Assembly (NCBI GenBank): GCA_030741175.1
Contig: JASLVT010000067.1
Span: 1-6,915, forward strand
Reading direction: 5' to 3'
Source of the DNA: Porticoccaceae bacterium
GTDB lineage: Bacteria > Pseudomonadota > Gammaproteobacteria > Pseudomonadales > Porticoccaceae
Length of the DNA: 6,915 bases
In this document: in pieces, positions 1 through 6,509 of the stretch
Layout of the letters: the number at the start of each line of letters is the position of its first letter
How positions within the stretch are numbered: position 1 is the first letter of the stretch
Translations under genes and position numbers: made by a program
The notes under the pieces: generated by a model
Databases searched by the model: none
Seen by the model: the letters and a program-made list of their open reading frames with translations, nothing else
What the model was told of the DNA's origin: nothing

Positions 1-715
1 CGGCATCACCGCTCTGGTCGCGCCTATTCCAGTCAAAAAACAAGTGCTTCTCGAGGAGAGCCCGGTACTGATCCTGATCACAGCACTTGCTGGACTATGT
101 CTTTACAATGGCTTTCTCGGACGCGCTGAAAGTATTGGCCTAGCTCTGCTGGTAATACCACTGCTGATACTGGTGGTGAAGTACAAGAAAAATCACCCTG
201 ACTCCGACAATATTGACAACAGCGAGGCTCTCCCGGATCTGTCCAAGTCTCATGCGATAGTCTGGTTTATCATAGGACTCATTGTTCTATTGGGAAGTGC
301 TGAAATCACCGTGTGGGGAGCAAAATCTATTGCTACCTATGCTGGTGTCAGTGAATTGGTTATTGGTCTAACGGTGGTGGCCATTGGTACAAGCCTTCCA
401 GAATTAGCGGCATCAGTGATCAGCGCTCTTCGTGGTCATCACGATATCGCGCTGGGAAATGTTTTTGGTTCAAACCTATTTAACCTTATGCTAGTAATGA
501 CCTCAGCAGGCGCTATCACACCGATTGCCTTGGGCTCGGAAGTCTTTTCCCGTGACTTTCTCGCTATGGCTGCTATGACTTTGCTGATGGTAATTTTGGC
601 CGCTTTAGCACTACGCAGTAGTTCGGGCAGAATATCCAAAACTATGGGGTTGTTGCTACTGGGTGGCTATGGTTATTACTACATATTGTTGTGGCCGGTA
701 ATTGCGTCGACCTAA
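1..715 (+). CDS. yrbG: Calcium/sodium antiporter, YrbG family (5' end cut off)
   Basis: Inner-membrane cation/Ca2+ exchanger of the CaCA family, which couples Ca2+ movement to Na+. The reading frame is open from base 2, the first complete codon, giving 237 visible residues. The E. coli protein is about 325 residues, so roughly 90 N-terminal residues, including the first alpha repeat, lie outside the window. A GTG at 44 is not the real start, because family-like sequence (GITALVAPIPVKKQ) continues upstream of it. The second alpha repeat is complete: GTSLPELAASV (visible residues 129-139) followed by GNVFGSNLFN, which carry the acidic and Asn/Ser ion-binding positions of the family. Several hydrophobic membrane segments flank a hydrophilic, charged loop (about residues 60-84), the usual link between the two halves. 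The gene ends 69 bp before kdsD, as in E. coli. The physiological role of YrbG is poorly defined; family assignment is secure, substrate is inferred. Confidence 0.93.
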   Translation, partial: GITALVAPIPVKKQVLLEESPVLILITALAGLCLYNGFLGRAESIGLALLVIPLLILVVKYKKNHPDSDNIDNSEALPDLSKSHAIVWFIIGLIVLLGSAEITVWGAKSIATYAGVSELVIGLTVVAIGTSLPELAASVISALRGHHDIALGNVFGSNLFNLMLVMTSAGAITPIALGSEVFSRDFLAMAAMTLLMVILAALALRSSSGRISKTMGLLLLGGYGYYYILLWPVIAST

Positions 716-743
716 CCACTAATACTCAAAGGTGCTTTTGCAC

Positions 744-749
744 TATAAT
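744..749 (+). promoter_or_regulatory. Candidate -10 box of the kdsD promoter
   Basis: A perfect TATAAT lies 35 bp upstream of the kdsD start, in the only gap between yrbG and the Kdo/Lpt genes. No convincing -35 hexamer is seen 16-18 bp upstream (AATACT or similar) and there is no correctly placed TG for an extended -10, so recognition may need an activator. The bases just after the box (750-756) are all G/C, a GC-rich discriminator typical of promoters sensitive to ppGpp/DksA. The leader would be about 28 nt. That a promoter sits here is likely from context; its strength and control are inference. Confidence 0.45.
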
Positions 750-784
750 GGCGGCGATTAGGGGTCTACTGACGAATTTTAACT

Positions 785-1756
785 ATGACAACAGGTAACT
801 TTATAAAGGCTGGTCTTCGCACCGTAGAAATGGAAGCGCTTGCCGTGGGGCAACTATCGGCCTCTATCAATGGCGATTTTGAGCGTGCCTGCGAGGTTAT
901 TCTCGCTTGCAAGGGACGTGTTGTTGTCACCGGTATGGGAAAATCTGGGCATATTGGCAATAAAATCGCTGCCACTCTAGCAAGCACCGGCACCCCTGCC
1001 TTTTTTGTTCATCCCGGTGAGGCCAGTCATGGTGATTTGGGCATGATCACCAAAACCGATGTGGTCATCGCTATTTCCAACTCCGGTAGCACTGCAGAGG
1101 TAATCACTCTGTTGCCATTGATCAAACGCCTAGGTATACCGCTGATCAGTATGACCGGTGACTCTGAATCTGTGCTATCGCAAGCGGCCTGCGCCAATCT
1201 CGACATTAGTGTAACCACTGAAGCCTGTCCTTTAAATCTGGCACCCACTTCCAGTACCACAGTGACACTAGTAATGGGAGACGCACTGGCGATAGCGTTG
1301 CTAGAATCTCGAGGCTTTAGCGCAGAGGACTTCGCTTTCTCGCATCCTGGTGGCGCATTGGGTCGCAAATTACTACTTCGCGTCTGCGACATTATGCATG
1401 GGGATGGTGAAGTCCCTGTGGTGACTGCGGATCAACCACTGCAAGATGCACTTCTAGAAATGACTAATAAGGGCTTCGGCATGACTACCGTGGTCGATAG
1501 TGATAATAAACTACTGGGTGTGTTTACCGATGGTGACTTGCGCCGCGTTATCGACCAAAACATCAATATTGATTCTGCGAGAATAGATCAAGTGATGTCC
1601 GCCAACCCTAAAACTGTAAGTGACCAAATGCTTGCTGCCGAGGCGTTAACCACCATGGAAAACGCCAGCATCACTGCATTGATCGTAGAGGACCAAAATC
1701 AACACCCCATTGGCGTTCTGCACATGCATGATATTTTGCGCGCAGGGGTAGTGTGA
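785..1756 (+). CDS. kdsD: D-arabinose-5-phosphate isomerase KdsD
   Basis: Converts D-ribulose-5-phosphate to D-arabinose-5-phosphate, the first committed step toward Kdo for the LPS inner core; cytoplasmic. The 323 residues (E. coli KdsD 328) comprise an N-terminal SIS sugar-isomerase domain (about 35-185) and two CBS domains (about 203-260 and 268-323). Visible SIS motifs are GMGKSGHIGNK (50-60), SNSGSTAE (98-105) and EACPLNLAPTSST (146-158), followed by FSHPGGALGRKLL (185-197). K53, E105, E146 and H187 match the E. coli active-site residues K59, E111, E152 and H193 with a constant offset of six. An in-frame TGA at 770-772 makes the ATG at 785 the first possible start. The Shine-Dalgarno is poor: GACGA sits nine bases upstream, and a better AGGGG (760-764) is too far away. 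The stop overlaps the kdsC start. KdsD rather than the paralogue GutQ is supported by the kdsC/lpt context. Confidence 0.97.
   Translation: MTTGNFIKAGLRTVEMEALAVGQLSASINGDFERACEVILACKGRVVVTGMGKSGHIGNKIAATLASTGTPAFFVHPGEASHGDLGMITKTDVVIAISNSGSTAEVITLLPLIKRLGIPLISMTGDSESVLSQAACANLDISVTTEACPLNLAPTSSTTVTLVMGDALAIALLESRGFSAEDFAFSHPGGALGRKLLLRVCDIMHGDGEVPVVTADQPLQDALLEMTNKGFGMTTVVDSDNKLLGVFTDGDLRRVIDQNINIDSARIDQVMSANPKTVSDQMLAAEALTTMENASITALIVEDQNQHPIGVLHMHDILRAGVV
1744..1748 (+). promoter_or_regulatory. Ribosome binding site deciding the kdsC start
   Basis: AGGGG inside the last codons of kdsD lies seven bases before ATG 1756 but only four before the alternative GTG 1753. The spacing and the better start codon favour ATG 1756, which shares its A with the kdsD stop (TGATG arrangement). 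Confidence 0.55.
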
Positions 1757-2292
1757 TGACCAACAAGATCCCTCCCGCGGTAATAATGGCGGCTAAGAAA
1801 ATAAAATTACTACTTCTCGATGTAGATGGTGTGCTCACCGATGGCAAACTGTACTATGGCAATAGTGGTGAAGAATTAAAAGCGTTTGATATTCAGGATG
1901 GATTAGGCATTAAACTTTTACAAAAAGGTGGTGTGCAGGTTGGTATTATCACCGGAAGAGTATCTAAGTTATTACAGCGCCGCGCTGATGAATTGGGTAT
2001 AGATCCACTGATTCAAGGACGTGAAGACAAACTTACAGCTCTCAATGAGATCTTGGAAACTATGCAGATCGATATGAGCGAAATTGCTTTTGTGGGTGAT
2101 GATTTACCAGATCTCGCCGTTATGCGTTGCACAGGGCTGGGCATCACGCCCGCCAATGGCAGTAGCACCAATGCCAAACAAGCTGACTGGCAAACGGCGA
2201 GCAGTGGCGGTCAAGGTGCTGTTCGCGAGGTTGCTGAGATGATTCTTGACGCTCAAGGCAAACTACAGACGATACTGGCCGACTATCAATGA
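1756..2292 (+). CDS. kdsC: 3-deoxy-D-manno-octulosonate-8-phosphate phosphatase KdsC
   Basis: Hydrolyses Kdo-8-phosphate to Kdo and phosphate, the last step before activation to CMP-Kdo; a cytoplasmic HAD-superfamily phosphatase of the small, capless C0 type that works as a tetramer. The protein is 178 residues from ATG 1756 (E. coli 188); a GTG at 1753 would add one residue. All four HAD motifs are present in order: DVDGVLTDG (nucleophile D22, acid/base D24), IITGR (T66), the lysine of GREDK (K92), and GDDLPD (D115, D116, D119). It starts inside the kdsD stop codon, and its own stop overlaps the lptC start by four bases (ATGA), so translation of all three genes is probably coupled. Nothing is missing or unusual. 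Confidence 0.97.
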   Translation: MTNKIPPAVIMAAKKIKLLLLDVDGVLTDGKLYYGNSGEELKAFDIQDGLGIKLLQKGGVQVGIITGRVSKLLQRRADELGIDPLIQGREDKLTALNEILETMQIDMSEIAFVGDDLPDLAVMRCTGLGITPANGSSTNAKQADWQTASSGGQGAVREVAEMILDAQGKLQTILADYQ

Positions 2293-2858
2293 TCAAACAG
2301 ACGCTACTAATCTCCGGATTGTTGGTTATCGTTGGCGGCTTCTTGTTAATTTGGGATAGCCCGCCCCAATCCTTTATGCGCAAACAAACCGGCCAGGTGG
2401 ACGAGGTTCCGGTGGCGGACAGCTATATGACTGAGATCAGTAGCCTCAAGTTTTCAAGAACTGGTGAGCAACAATTTATGTTGACCTCACCAAGAGCGGA
2501 GTTTTTTACTAAAAAGTCAGAGCTTACGCTTAATCAGCCTAGCATTGTGTCCAGTAGCACTAACACCGAGAATGACCAATTATCTATCAAAGCAAAACTG
2601 GGTACCCTTTATGGTCATGGCGAATTGGTTTCATTGCAAGAAAATGTCGTGGCCGTCAAAGAAGCTCCCGAAGGACAGACAATTTTAAACACGGATGACT
2701 TAAACTATCGACCAGACAGTAATACGGCAAATAACTCCGGAGCCTTTAAACTGCATACGCCAGAGGTTACACTCACTGGCTCGGGCTTGAATGCTAATTT
2801 CACTAACGAAGTTTTTATTATCAACTCTAAGGTTCGCGCTATTCATGAGCCACGTTAA
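2289..2858 (+). CDS. lptC: LPS export protein LptC
   Basis: Inner-membrane anchored component of the LPS transport machine; it receives LPS from LptB2FG and passes it to LptA in the periplasm. The 189-residue length is close to the 191 of E. coli. One membrane-spanning helix covers about residues 5-22 (start of TLLISGLLVIVGG), followed by a periplasmic part rich in short beta strands, as expected for the LptC jellyroll. Recognisable family features are the YMTEI..LKFSRTGE stretch (46-60), LYGHGELVSLQENVV (107-121), the TDDLNY segment and SGLNAN (165-170) near the last strands. Sequence conservation in this family is low, so the call leans on topology, length and position between kdsC and lptA as well as on these motifs. 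The ATG overlaps the kdsC stop by four bases, without a strong Shine-Dalgarno, suggesting translational coupling. Confidence 0.93.
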   Translation: MIKQTLLISGLLVIVGGFLLIWDSPPQSFMRKQTGQVDEVPVADSYMTEISSLKFSRTGEQQFMLTSPRAEFFTKKSELTLNQPSIVSSSTNTENDQLSIKAKLGTLYGHGELVSLQENVVAVKEAPEGQTILNTDDLNYRPDSNTANNSGAFKLHTPEVTLTGSGLNANFTNEVFIINSKVRAIHEPR

Positions 2859-3378
2859 AACAGTATTTGTAGCGATAATGCTTAACTTATCACTGAATGC
2901 TCAGGGTCTTCCAGAGGATAGTAATCAGCCTATCAAGATAGAATCCGATTCTGCCGAAAGCAATCAATTGACCGGTCTCACCGAGTACACTGGCAATGTA
3001 GTTATTCGCCAAGGCTCTATGGCAATAAATGCAGATAAAGTCACCATCTACTACGCGGAGGGAAAAGTTAATCGTATATTATCTCTCGGCAAACCTGCTA
3101 ATTTTAGACATCAACCCCAGTCCGATGAGAGTATGGTCATTGCTGACGGAGAGACTATCGATTACTTGCTAACTGATGACACAATCAGCCTACAAAAGAG
3201 TGCCTCGTTATCACGCAATGGTACTCTGGTCACTGGGGATATAATTTTTTATGACATTAAAAATGGTACCTGGAAAGCCAATGGTAACAACCGTGGCACT
3301 AAAAAACGCATTCAGCTTGTGATACCAGCCTCAAATCAGGAAGATCCAGAGCAACCAGAGCGAGAGGAAGCGAATTAA
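2845..3378 (+). CDS. lptA: LPS transport periplasmic protein LptA
   Basis: Periplasmic OstA-fold protein that links LptC in the inner membrane to LptD in the outer membrane and carries LPS along its beta-jellyroll groove. From ATG 2845 it has 177 residues (E. coli 185). The N-terminus [19 protein letters not shown] is a short signal peptide with cleavage probably after A19 (-3 Leu is not ideal). The mature part carries the conserved pattern QPIKIESD (28-35), [10 protein letters not shown] (48-57) and [10 protein letters not shown] (61-70), then repeated strand motifs such as [11 protein letters not shown] and a hydrophilic tail. The frame is open further upstream to an ATG at 2791, but that would give a 54-base longer overlap with lptC and put 18 residues ahead of the signal peptide. 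Starting at 2845 gives a 14-base overlap with lptC. TAAGG at 2828-2832 is a rather distant Shine-Dalgarno. Confidence 0.94.
   Translation: MSHVKTVFVAIMLNLSLNAQGLPEDSNQPIKIESDSAESNQLTGLTEYTGNVVIRQGSMAINADKVTIYYAEGKVNRILSLGKPANFRHQPQSDESMVIADGETIDYLLTDDTISLQKSASLSRNGTLVTGDIIFYDIKNGTWKANGNNRGTKKRIQLVIPASNQEDPEQPEREEAN
3363..3368 (+). promoter_or_regulatory. Ribosome binding site of lptB
   Basis: AGAGGA near the end of lptA lies nine bases before the lptB ATG at 3378, which shares its first base with the last base of the lptA TAA stop (TAATG). This is a good Shine-Dalgarno and supports coupled but independently efficient initiation of the ATPase. Confidence 0.6.
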
Positions 3379-4103
3379 TGGCCATTCTGGAAGCCAAAAA
3401 CTTGGCGAAGTCCTATGCTAAACGGCCTGTGGTAAAGGATGTCTCTCTATCTGTGAAACAGGGGGAGATTGTCGGATTGTTGGGGCCAAATGGTGCAGGT
3501 AAAACAACCTGCTTCTACATGATTATTGGCCTGATCGGTCAAGATGGCGGTAGCGTAACCATTGACGAGGTAGATATCACATCACTACCTATGCATGGGC
3601 GCGCCCAACGTGGACTGGGCTACCTTCCGCAAGAACCCTCAATATTTAGAAAGCTCAGCGTCGAAAATAATATCCTAGCTATTTTGGAGACCCGTGCGGA
3701 ACTGACACGGCAACAGCGCAATCAACGCCTAGAAGAATTGATGCATGAGTTTCATATCTCACATTTAGCGACGAATATCGGCATGAGTCTTTCCGGTGGT
3801 GAAAGACGGCGAGTTGAAATTGCTCGTGCACTAGCAGCAGATCCTCAGTTTATTCTTCTAGACGAACCCTTTGCCGGTGTTGACCCAATCTCGGTTAATG
3901 ATATTAAAGCTATCATCCGGCATCTGCGTGACAAAGGCATTGGCGTGCTGATAACTGACCATAATGTACGAGAAACGCTAGATATCTGTGAACATGCTTA
4001 CATTATCGGTGAAGGCCATGTTATCTCGGAAGGAACTACAGAACACATCCTTAACGATGCCAAAGTACGAAAAACCTACCTTGGAGAGCATTTTACGCTC
4101 TAA
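3378..4103 (+). CDS. lptB: LPS export ABC transporter ATP-binding protein LptB
   Basis: Cytoplasmic ATPase of the LptB2FG complex that powers LPS extraction from the inner membrane. The 241-residue length equals that of E. coli LptB. All ABC ATPase motifs are intact: Walker [10 protein letters not shown] (36-44, K42), Q-loop Q85 in [12 protein letters not shown], signature LSGGERRR (138-145), Walker B ILLDEP with catalytic E163, D-loop AGVDP (166-170) and switch H195 in [10 protein letters not shown]42, E163 and H195 fall at exactly the E. coli residue numbers. The partners LptF and LptG are not in this window; in most gammaproteobacteria they sit elsewhere. The gene is the last of the tightly overlapping kdsD-lptB group and is followed by an 89-bp gap. 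Close relatives include branched-chain amino-acid ATPases (LivF/LivG), but the sequence and neighbours settle the call. Confidence 0.98.
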   Translation: MAILEAKNLAKSYAKRPVVKDVSLSVKQGEIVGLLGPNGAGKTTCFYMIIGLIGQDGGSVTIDEVDITSLPMHGRAQRGLGYLPQEPSIFRKLSVENNILAILETRAELTRQQRNQRLEELMHEFHISHLATNIGMSLSGGERRRVEIARALAADPQFILLDEPFAGVDPISVNDIKAIIRHLRDKGIGVLITDHNVRETLDICEHAYIIGEGHVISEGTTEHILNDAKVRKTYLGEHFTL

Positions 4104-4129
4104 TAATGGGCTTATTCGCAATAACAGCA

Positions 4130-4159
4130 TTGCCAGCCACCTTAACTCGGCACTAAAAT
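4130..4159 (+). promoter_or_regulatory. Candidate sigma-70 promoter of rpoN
   Basis: TTGCCA (4130-4135) and TAAAAT (4154-4159) each match the sigma-70 consensus at five of six bases and are 18 bp apart. Initiation would fall near 4166, giving a leader of about 27 nt before the rpoN ATG at 4193. They lie in the only sizeable gap within the kdsD-rapZ block. The match is good, but no experiment is implied. Confidence 0.5.
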
Positions 4160-4192
4160 TGCATCTGGCTCATTTCGTAACAAACAAGGCAT

Positions 4193-5731
4193 ATGCGTCC
4201 AGGTCTCCAGCTCAAGATCAGCCAACAGCTGACCATGACCCCACAATTACAGCAGGCTATTCGTCTGTTGCAATTGTCGACCCTTGAATTACGGCAAGAA
4301 GTTATTGAGCAGCTATACAACAACCCACTGTTAGAAATGGAAGAGGATGGCAGTCAGACAGCTAGTGACGAAAGGGACGGCAACACCAACGCTAGCAGCC
4401 AGAACGATAATGATGTTGACTTCAATAGCGATGACCCCAGCCATCATCAAGCCGCCGCCGATGCTACCGAACAGACAGTGACCGATGCCGAAGCGGACAA
4501 CCTATGGGAATCGAATAATTCACAAGAGCTCACGGTAGATGCCAGTTGGGACGAAGTCTACAGTGGTCCCAGCTCCACTAGTGCTGCTGGAGGTGAAGTG
4601 AATATTGAACAGGTATTTCAGGTCACAGAGTCACTGCAAGATCACCTGCACTGGCAGCTCAATTTAACTCCACTTTCAGATCGAGATCGCCAAATCGCTG
4701 AAGCTTTTATAGATGCCATTGACGACAACGGTCTGATTAATGACGATCTTCGTGAAACCACTGCTCATATAAAGCCAGACGATCCGGAGGATCAATTAGA
4801 GGATGATGAGTTACTTGCCGTATTACACCGGCTACAACAATTTGACCCTCCTGGTATATTTGGTCGCAATATTCAAGAATGCCTCCTGATTCAGCTAAAT
4901 CAACTCGACCCAGATACCGCTTATTTGGAGCAAGCCAAACGCTTGGTCGATGAGTTTCTTGAGGATATTGCATCAGTCGACCTCAACCGCCTCAGTAAGA
5001 AGACACAGTATAGCTATGATGAACTCCAACAGGCGCTATTGTTGGTTCGTAGCCTCAATCCACGACCTGGAGAAGCGTTGGCGACTAATGATGCAGAGTA
5101 TATTGTTCCGGATGTCTATGTCGAGAAAGTCTCTGGACGTTGGCATGTCAAATTAAATGATAGCAATACGCCCAAACTGCGCATTAATGACACCTACAGC
5201 AACATGATCAATCGATCTGATAACAGTGATGAAAATCAGTTTTTGAAGAACAACCTAGCCGAAGCACGTTGGTTTTTACGCAGCCTCGAGAGCCGTAATG
5301 AGACCCTAATGCGTGTTGCTATTACTATTATCGATTTACAGCAGGGTTTCCTAGATCATGGCCCTGTTGCAATGAAACCTATGGTTTTATCTGATATTGC
5401 TACCAAATTAGATTTACATGAATCGACAATATCCCGCGTAACCACCAGCAAATACTTGGCCACGCCACAGGGCATTTTTGAGCTTAAATATTTCTTTTCC
5501 AGTCATGTTGGCACATCTGGCGGGGGGGAGTGTTCATCCACCGCAGTTTGCGCTATCCTTAAAGAAATGATTAGTGCAGAACAACCCGCCAAACCATTAA
5601 GCGATAATAAGCTTACCGCCCTTTTGGAAGAACAGGGAATCCAAGTTGCCCGACGAACCGTGGCCAAGTACCGTGAAAGCATGGGAATCCCTTCATCAAG
5701 TCAGAGAAAACGATTCGACAATGCCAAGTAA
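4193..5731 (+). CDS. rpoN: RNA polymerase sigma-54 factor RpoN
   Basis: Alternative sigma factor that directs RNA polymerase to -24/-12 promoters and needs AAA+ activators. At 512 residues it is longer than E. coli RpoN (477). Region I (1-48) contains the glutamine- and leucine-rich LTMTPQLQQAIRLLQLS (13-29). Region II (about 50-135) is an acidic, Asn/Ser-rich linker and explains the extra length. The core-binding region (about 136-300) contains DPPGIFGRN (218-226) and SLNPRPG (287-293). The DNA-binding part has the helix-turn-helix LSDIATKLDLHESTISRV (399-416), KYFFSSHV (432-439) and the RpoN box ARRTVAKYRE (486-495), complete and unaltered. An in-frame TAA at 4178-4180 leaves ATG 4193 as the natural start; its AAGG (4186-4189) is only three bases away, a tight spacing that may keep translation low. 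A run of seven G lies at 5522-5528. hpf follows after 12 bp. Confidence 0.98.
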   Translation: MRPGLQLKISQQLTMTPQLQQAIRLLQLSTLELRQEVIEQLYNNPLLEMEEDGSQTASDERDGNTNASSQNDNDVDFNSDDPSHHQAAADATEQTVTDAEADNLWESNNSQELTVDASWDEVYSGPSSTSAAGGEVNIEQVFQVTESLQDHLHWQLNLTPLSDRDRQIAEAFIDAIDDNGLINDDLRETTAHIKPDDPEDQLEDDELLAVLHRLQQFDPPGIFGRNIQECLLIQLNQLDPDTAYLEQAKRLVDEFLEDIASVDLNRLSKKTQYSYDELQQALLLVRSLNPRPGEALATNDAEYIVPDVYVEKVSGRWHVKLNDSNTPKLRINDTYSNMINRSDNSDENQFLKNNLAEARWFLRSLESRNETLMRVAITIIDLQQGFLDHGPVAMKPMVLSDIATKLDLHESTISRVTTSKYLATPQGIFELKYFFSSHVGTSGGGECSSTAVCAILKEMISAEQPAKPLSDNKLTALLEEQGIQVARRTVAKYRESMGIPSSSQRKRFDNAK

Positions 5732-5737
5732 AAGGAG
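5732..5737 (+). promoter_or_regulatory. Strong ribosome binding site of hpf
   Basis: AAGGAG, six bases before the hpf ATG, is the best Shine-Dalgarno in the window. It fits a small protein needed in amounts comparable to ribosomes, in contrast to the weak sites before rpoN and ptsN. Confidence 0.75.
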
Positions 5738-5743
5738 AAGTGT

Positions 5744-6031
5744 ATGCAAATGACCATCAGTGGACACCATTTAGATCTCACCGACCCAATTCGCAACTAT
5801 GTCACGACCAAACTTTCTAAACTAGAAAGGCACTATGAACAAATAACCAGCACCGCCGTTATACTCACCGTCGATAAATTAGTTCAAAAAGCAGAAGCTA
5901 CTGTTCATGTGACCGGCGCTGATCTCTTTGCCATTGCTGAGCATGAGGATATGTATGCGGCGATTGATGCACTGACAGACAAGTTGGATCGTCAAATTAT
6001 TAAATATAAAGAGAAACATCGAGGCCATTAG
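5744..6031 (+). CDS. hpf: Ribosome hibernation promoting factor HPF (short form)
   Basis: Small protein that binds the 30S decoding region of idle ribosomes and, in gammaproteobacteria, works with RMF to form inactive 100S dimers. Its 95 residues equal E. coli HPF (YhbH), so this is the short form without the C-terminal dimerisation domain of long HPFs. The beta-alpha-beta-beta-beta-alpha fold of the S30AE/YfiA family is recognisable from MTISGHHLDLTD at the start, KLSKLERHY (23-31), the strand AEATVHVTGADL (50-61), and the C-terminal helix EDMYAAIDALTDKLDRQI (68-85) ending in a basic tail KYKEKHRGH. Lack of the long C-terminal extension of RaiA/YfiA, plus the position after rpoN, favours HPF. 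It is probably co-transcribed with rpoN (12-bp spacer) but independently well translated. Confidence 0.97.
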   Translation: MQMTISGHHLDLTDPIRNYVTTKLSKLERHYEQITSTAVILTVDKLVQKAEATVHVTGADLFAIAEHEDMYAAIDALTDKLDRQIIKYKEKHRGH

Positions 6032-6039
6032 CAGATCTC

Positions 6040-6507
6040 ATGAAAATCAGTGATGTTCTGAGTCCAGCGCTGACGCTGTGTGACTTATCCGGAGCTAGTA
6101 AAAAACGGGTATTGGAAGATCTATCCGCATTGATTACCAAACAATTGGGCGGTGACGCAGAACAAACTGATCAACTGTTTCATAATCTGATCGCTCGTGA
6201 ACGGCTCGGCAGCACGGGTATTGGGGAGGGCGTAGCTATTCCCCATTGCCGAGCTTCCGGTTTCAGACGCATCTATGGTTGTCTAATTAAGTTAGAAAAA
6301 TCTATCGATTTTGATGCACAAGACGATCAACCTGTTGACCTTATTTTCGCCCTTGTGGTACCTGAAGAAAAAAATGATGAACATCTGGCGACGCTCGCTA
6401 GAATAGCTGCACTGATGCAAGACAAAAATACCCGCGAGTCACTGCGCCAATGTAGCAGCAATGAGGAACTATACGCCGCCGCTACTGCATTGGAGCGGGC
6501 AAACTGA
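6040..6507 (+). CDS. ptsN: PTS IIA-like nitrogen regulatory protein PtsN (EIIA-Ntr)
   Basis: Terminal phosphoacceptor of the nitrogen phosphotransferase chain (PtsP to NPr/PtsO to PtsN); cytoplasmic and regulatory rather than sugar transporting. In E. coli its unphosphorylated form acts on K+ transport (TrkA, KdpD). The 155 residues (E. coli 163) form one EIIA type-2 domain. The phosphorylated histidine is H69 in the motif GIGEGVAIPHCR (60-71), corresponding to E. coli H73. Other family marks are the start MKISDVLSP, the LIARERLGSTGIG stretch (50-62), DLIFALVVPEE and HLATLARIAALMQD near the C-terminus. There is no fused IIB or IIC domain. The spacer to hpf is 8 bp, with no convincing Shine-Dalgarno (the nearest GAGG is 15 bases upstream), so translation may depend on hpf. 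Two bases separate it from rapZ. Confidence 0.97.
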   Translation: MKISDVLSPALTLCDLSGASKKRVLEDLSALITKQLGGDAEQTDQLFHNLIARERLGSTGIGEGVAIPHCRASGFRRIYGCLIKLEKSIDFDAQDDQPVDLIFALVVPEEKNDEHLATLARIAALMQDKNTRESLRQCSSNEELYAAATALERAN

Positions 6508-6509
6508 TT

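Noticed and set aside
44..46. GTG as the start of yrbG
   Set aside because: Antiporter-like sequence continues in frame to base 2 and a start here would delete half of the two-repeat exchanger fold; the gene is simply cut by the window edge.
1027..1392. 121-codon reverse-strand open frame inside kdsD
   Set aside because: It lies entirely within the conserved SIS domain of kdsD and its composition (Ser/Pro/Arg rich) is what an antisense reading gives.
4112..4124. Inverted repeat TTATT-CGC-AATAA just after lptB, as a terminator
   Set aside because: The stem is only five A/T-rich pairs and no T-run follows, so it is too weak for an intrinsic terminator.
3988..4287. 99-codon open frame across the end of lptB and start of rpoN
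   Set aside because: It overlaps two highly conserved genes in another frame, shows no recognisable domain and has no Shine-Dalgarno; it would conflict with the candidate rpoN promoter.
5510..5528. Possible sigma-54 promoter (TGGCAC) inside rpoN
   Set aside because: The -24-like TGGCAC is present but the bases at the -12 position read GCGG rather than TTGC, so the element is incomplete.
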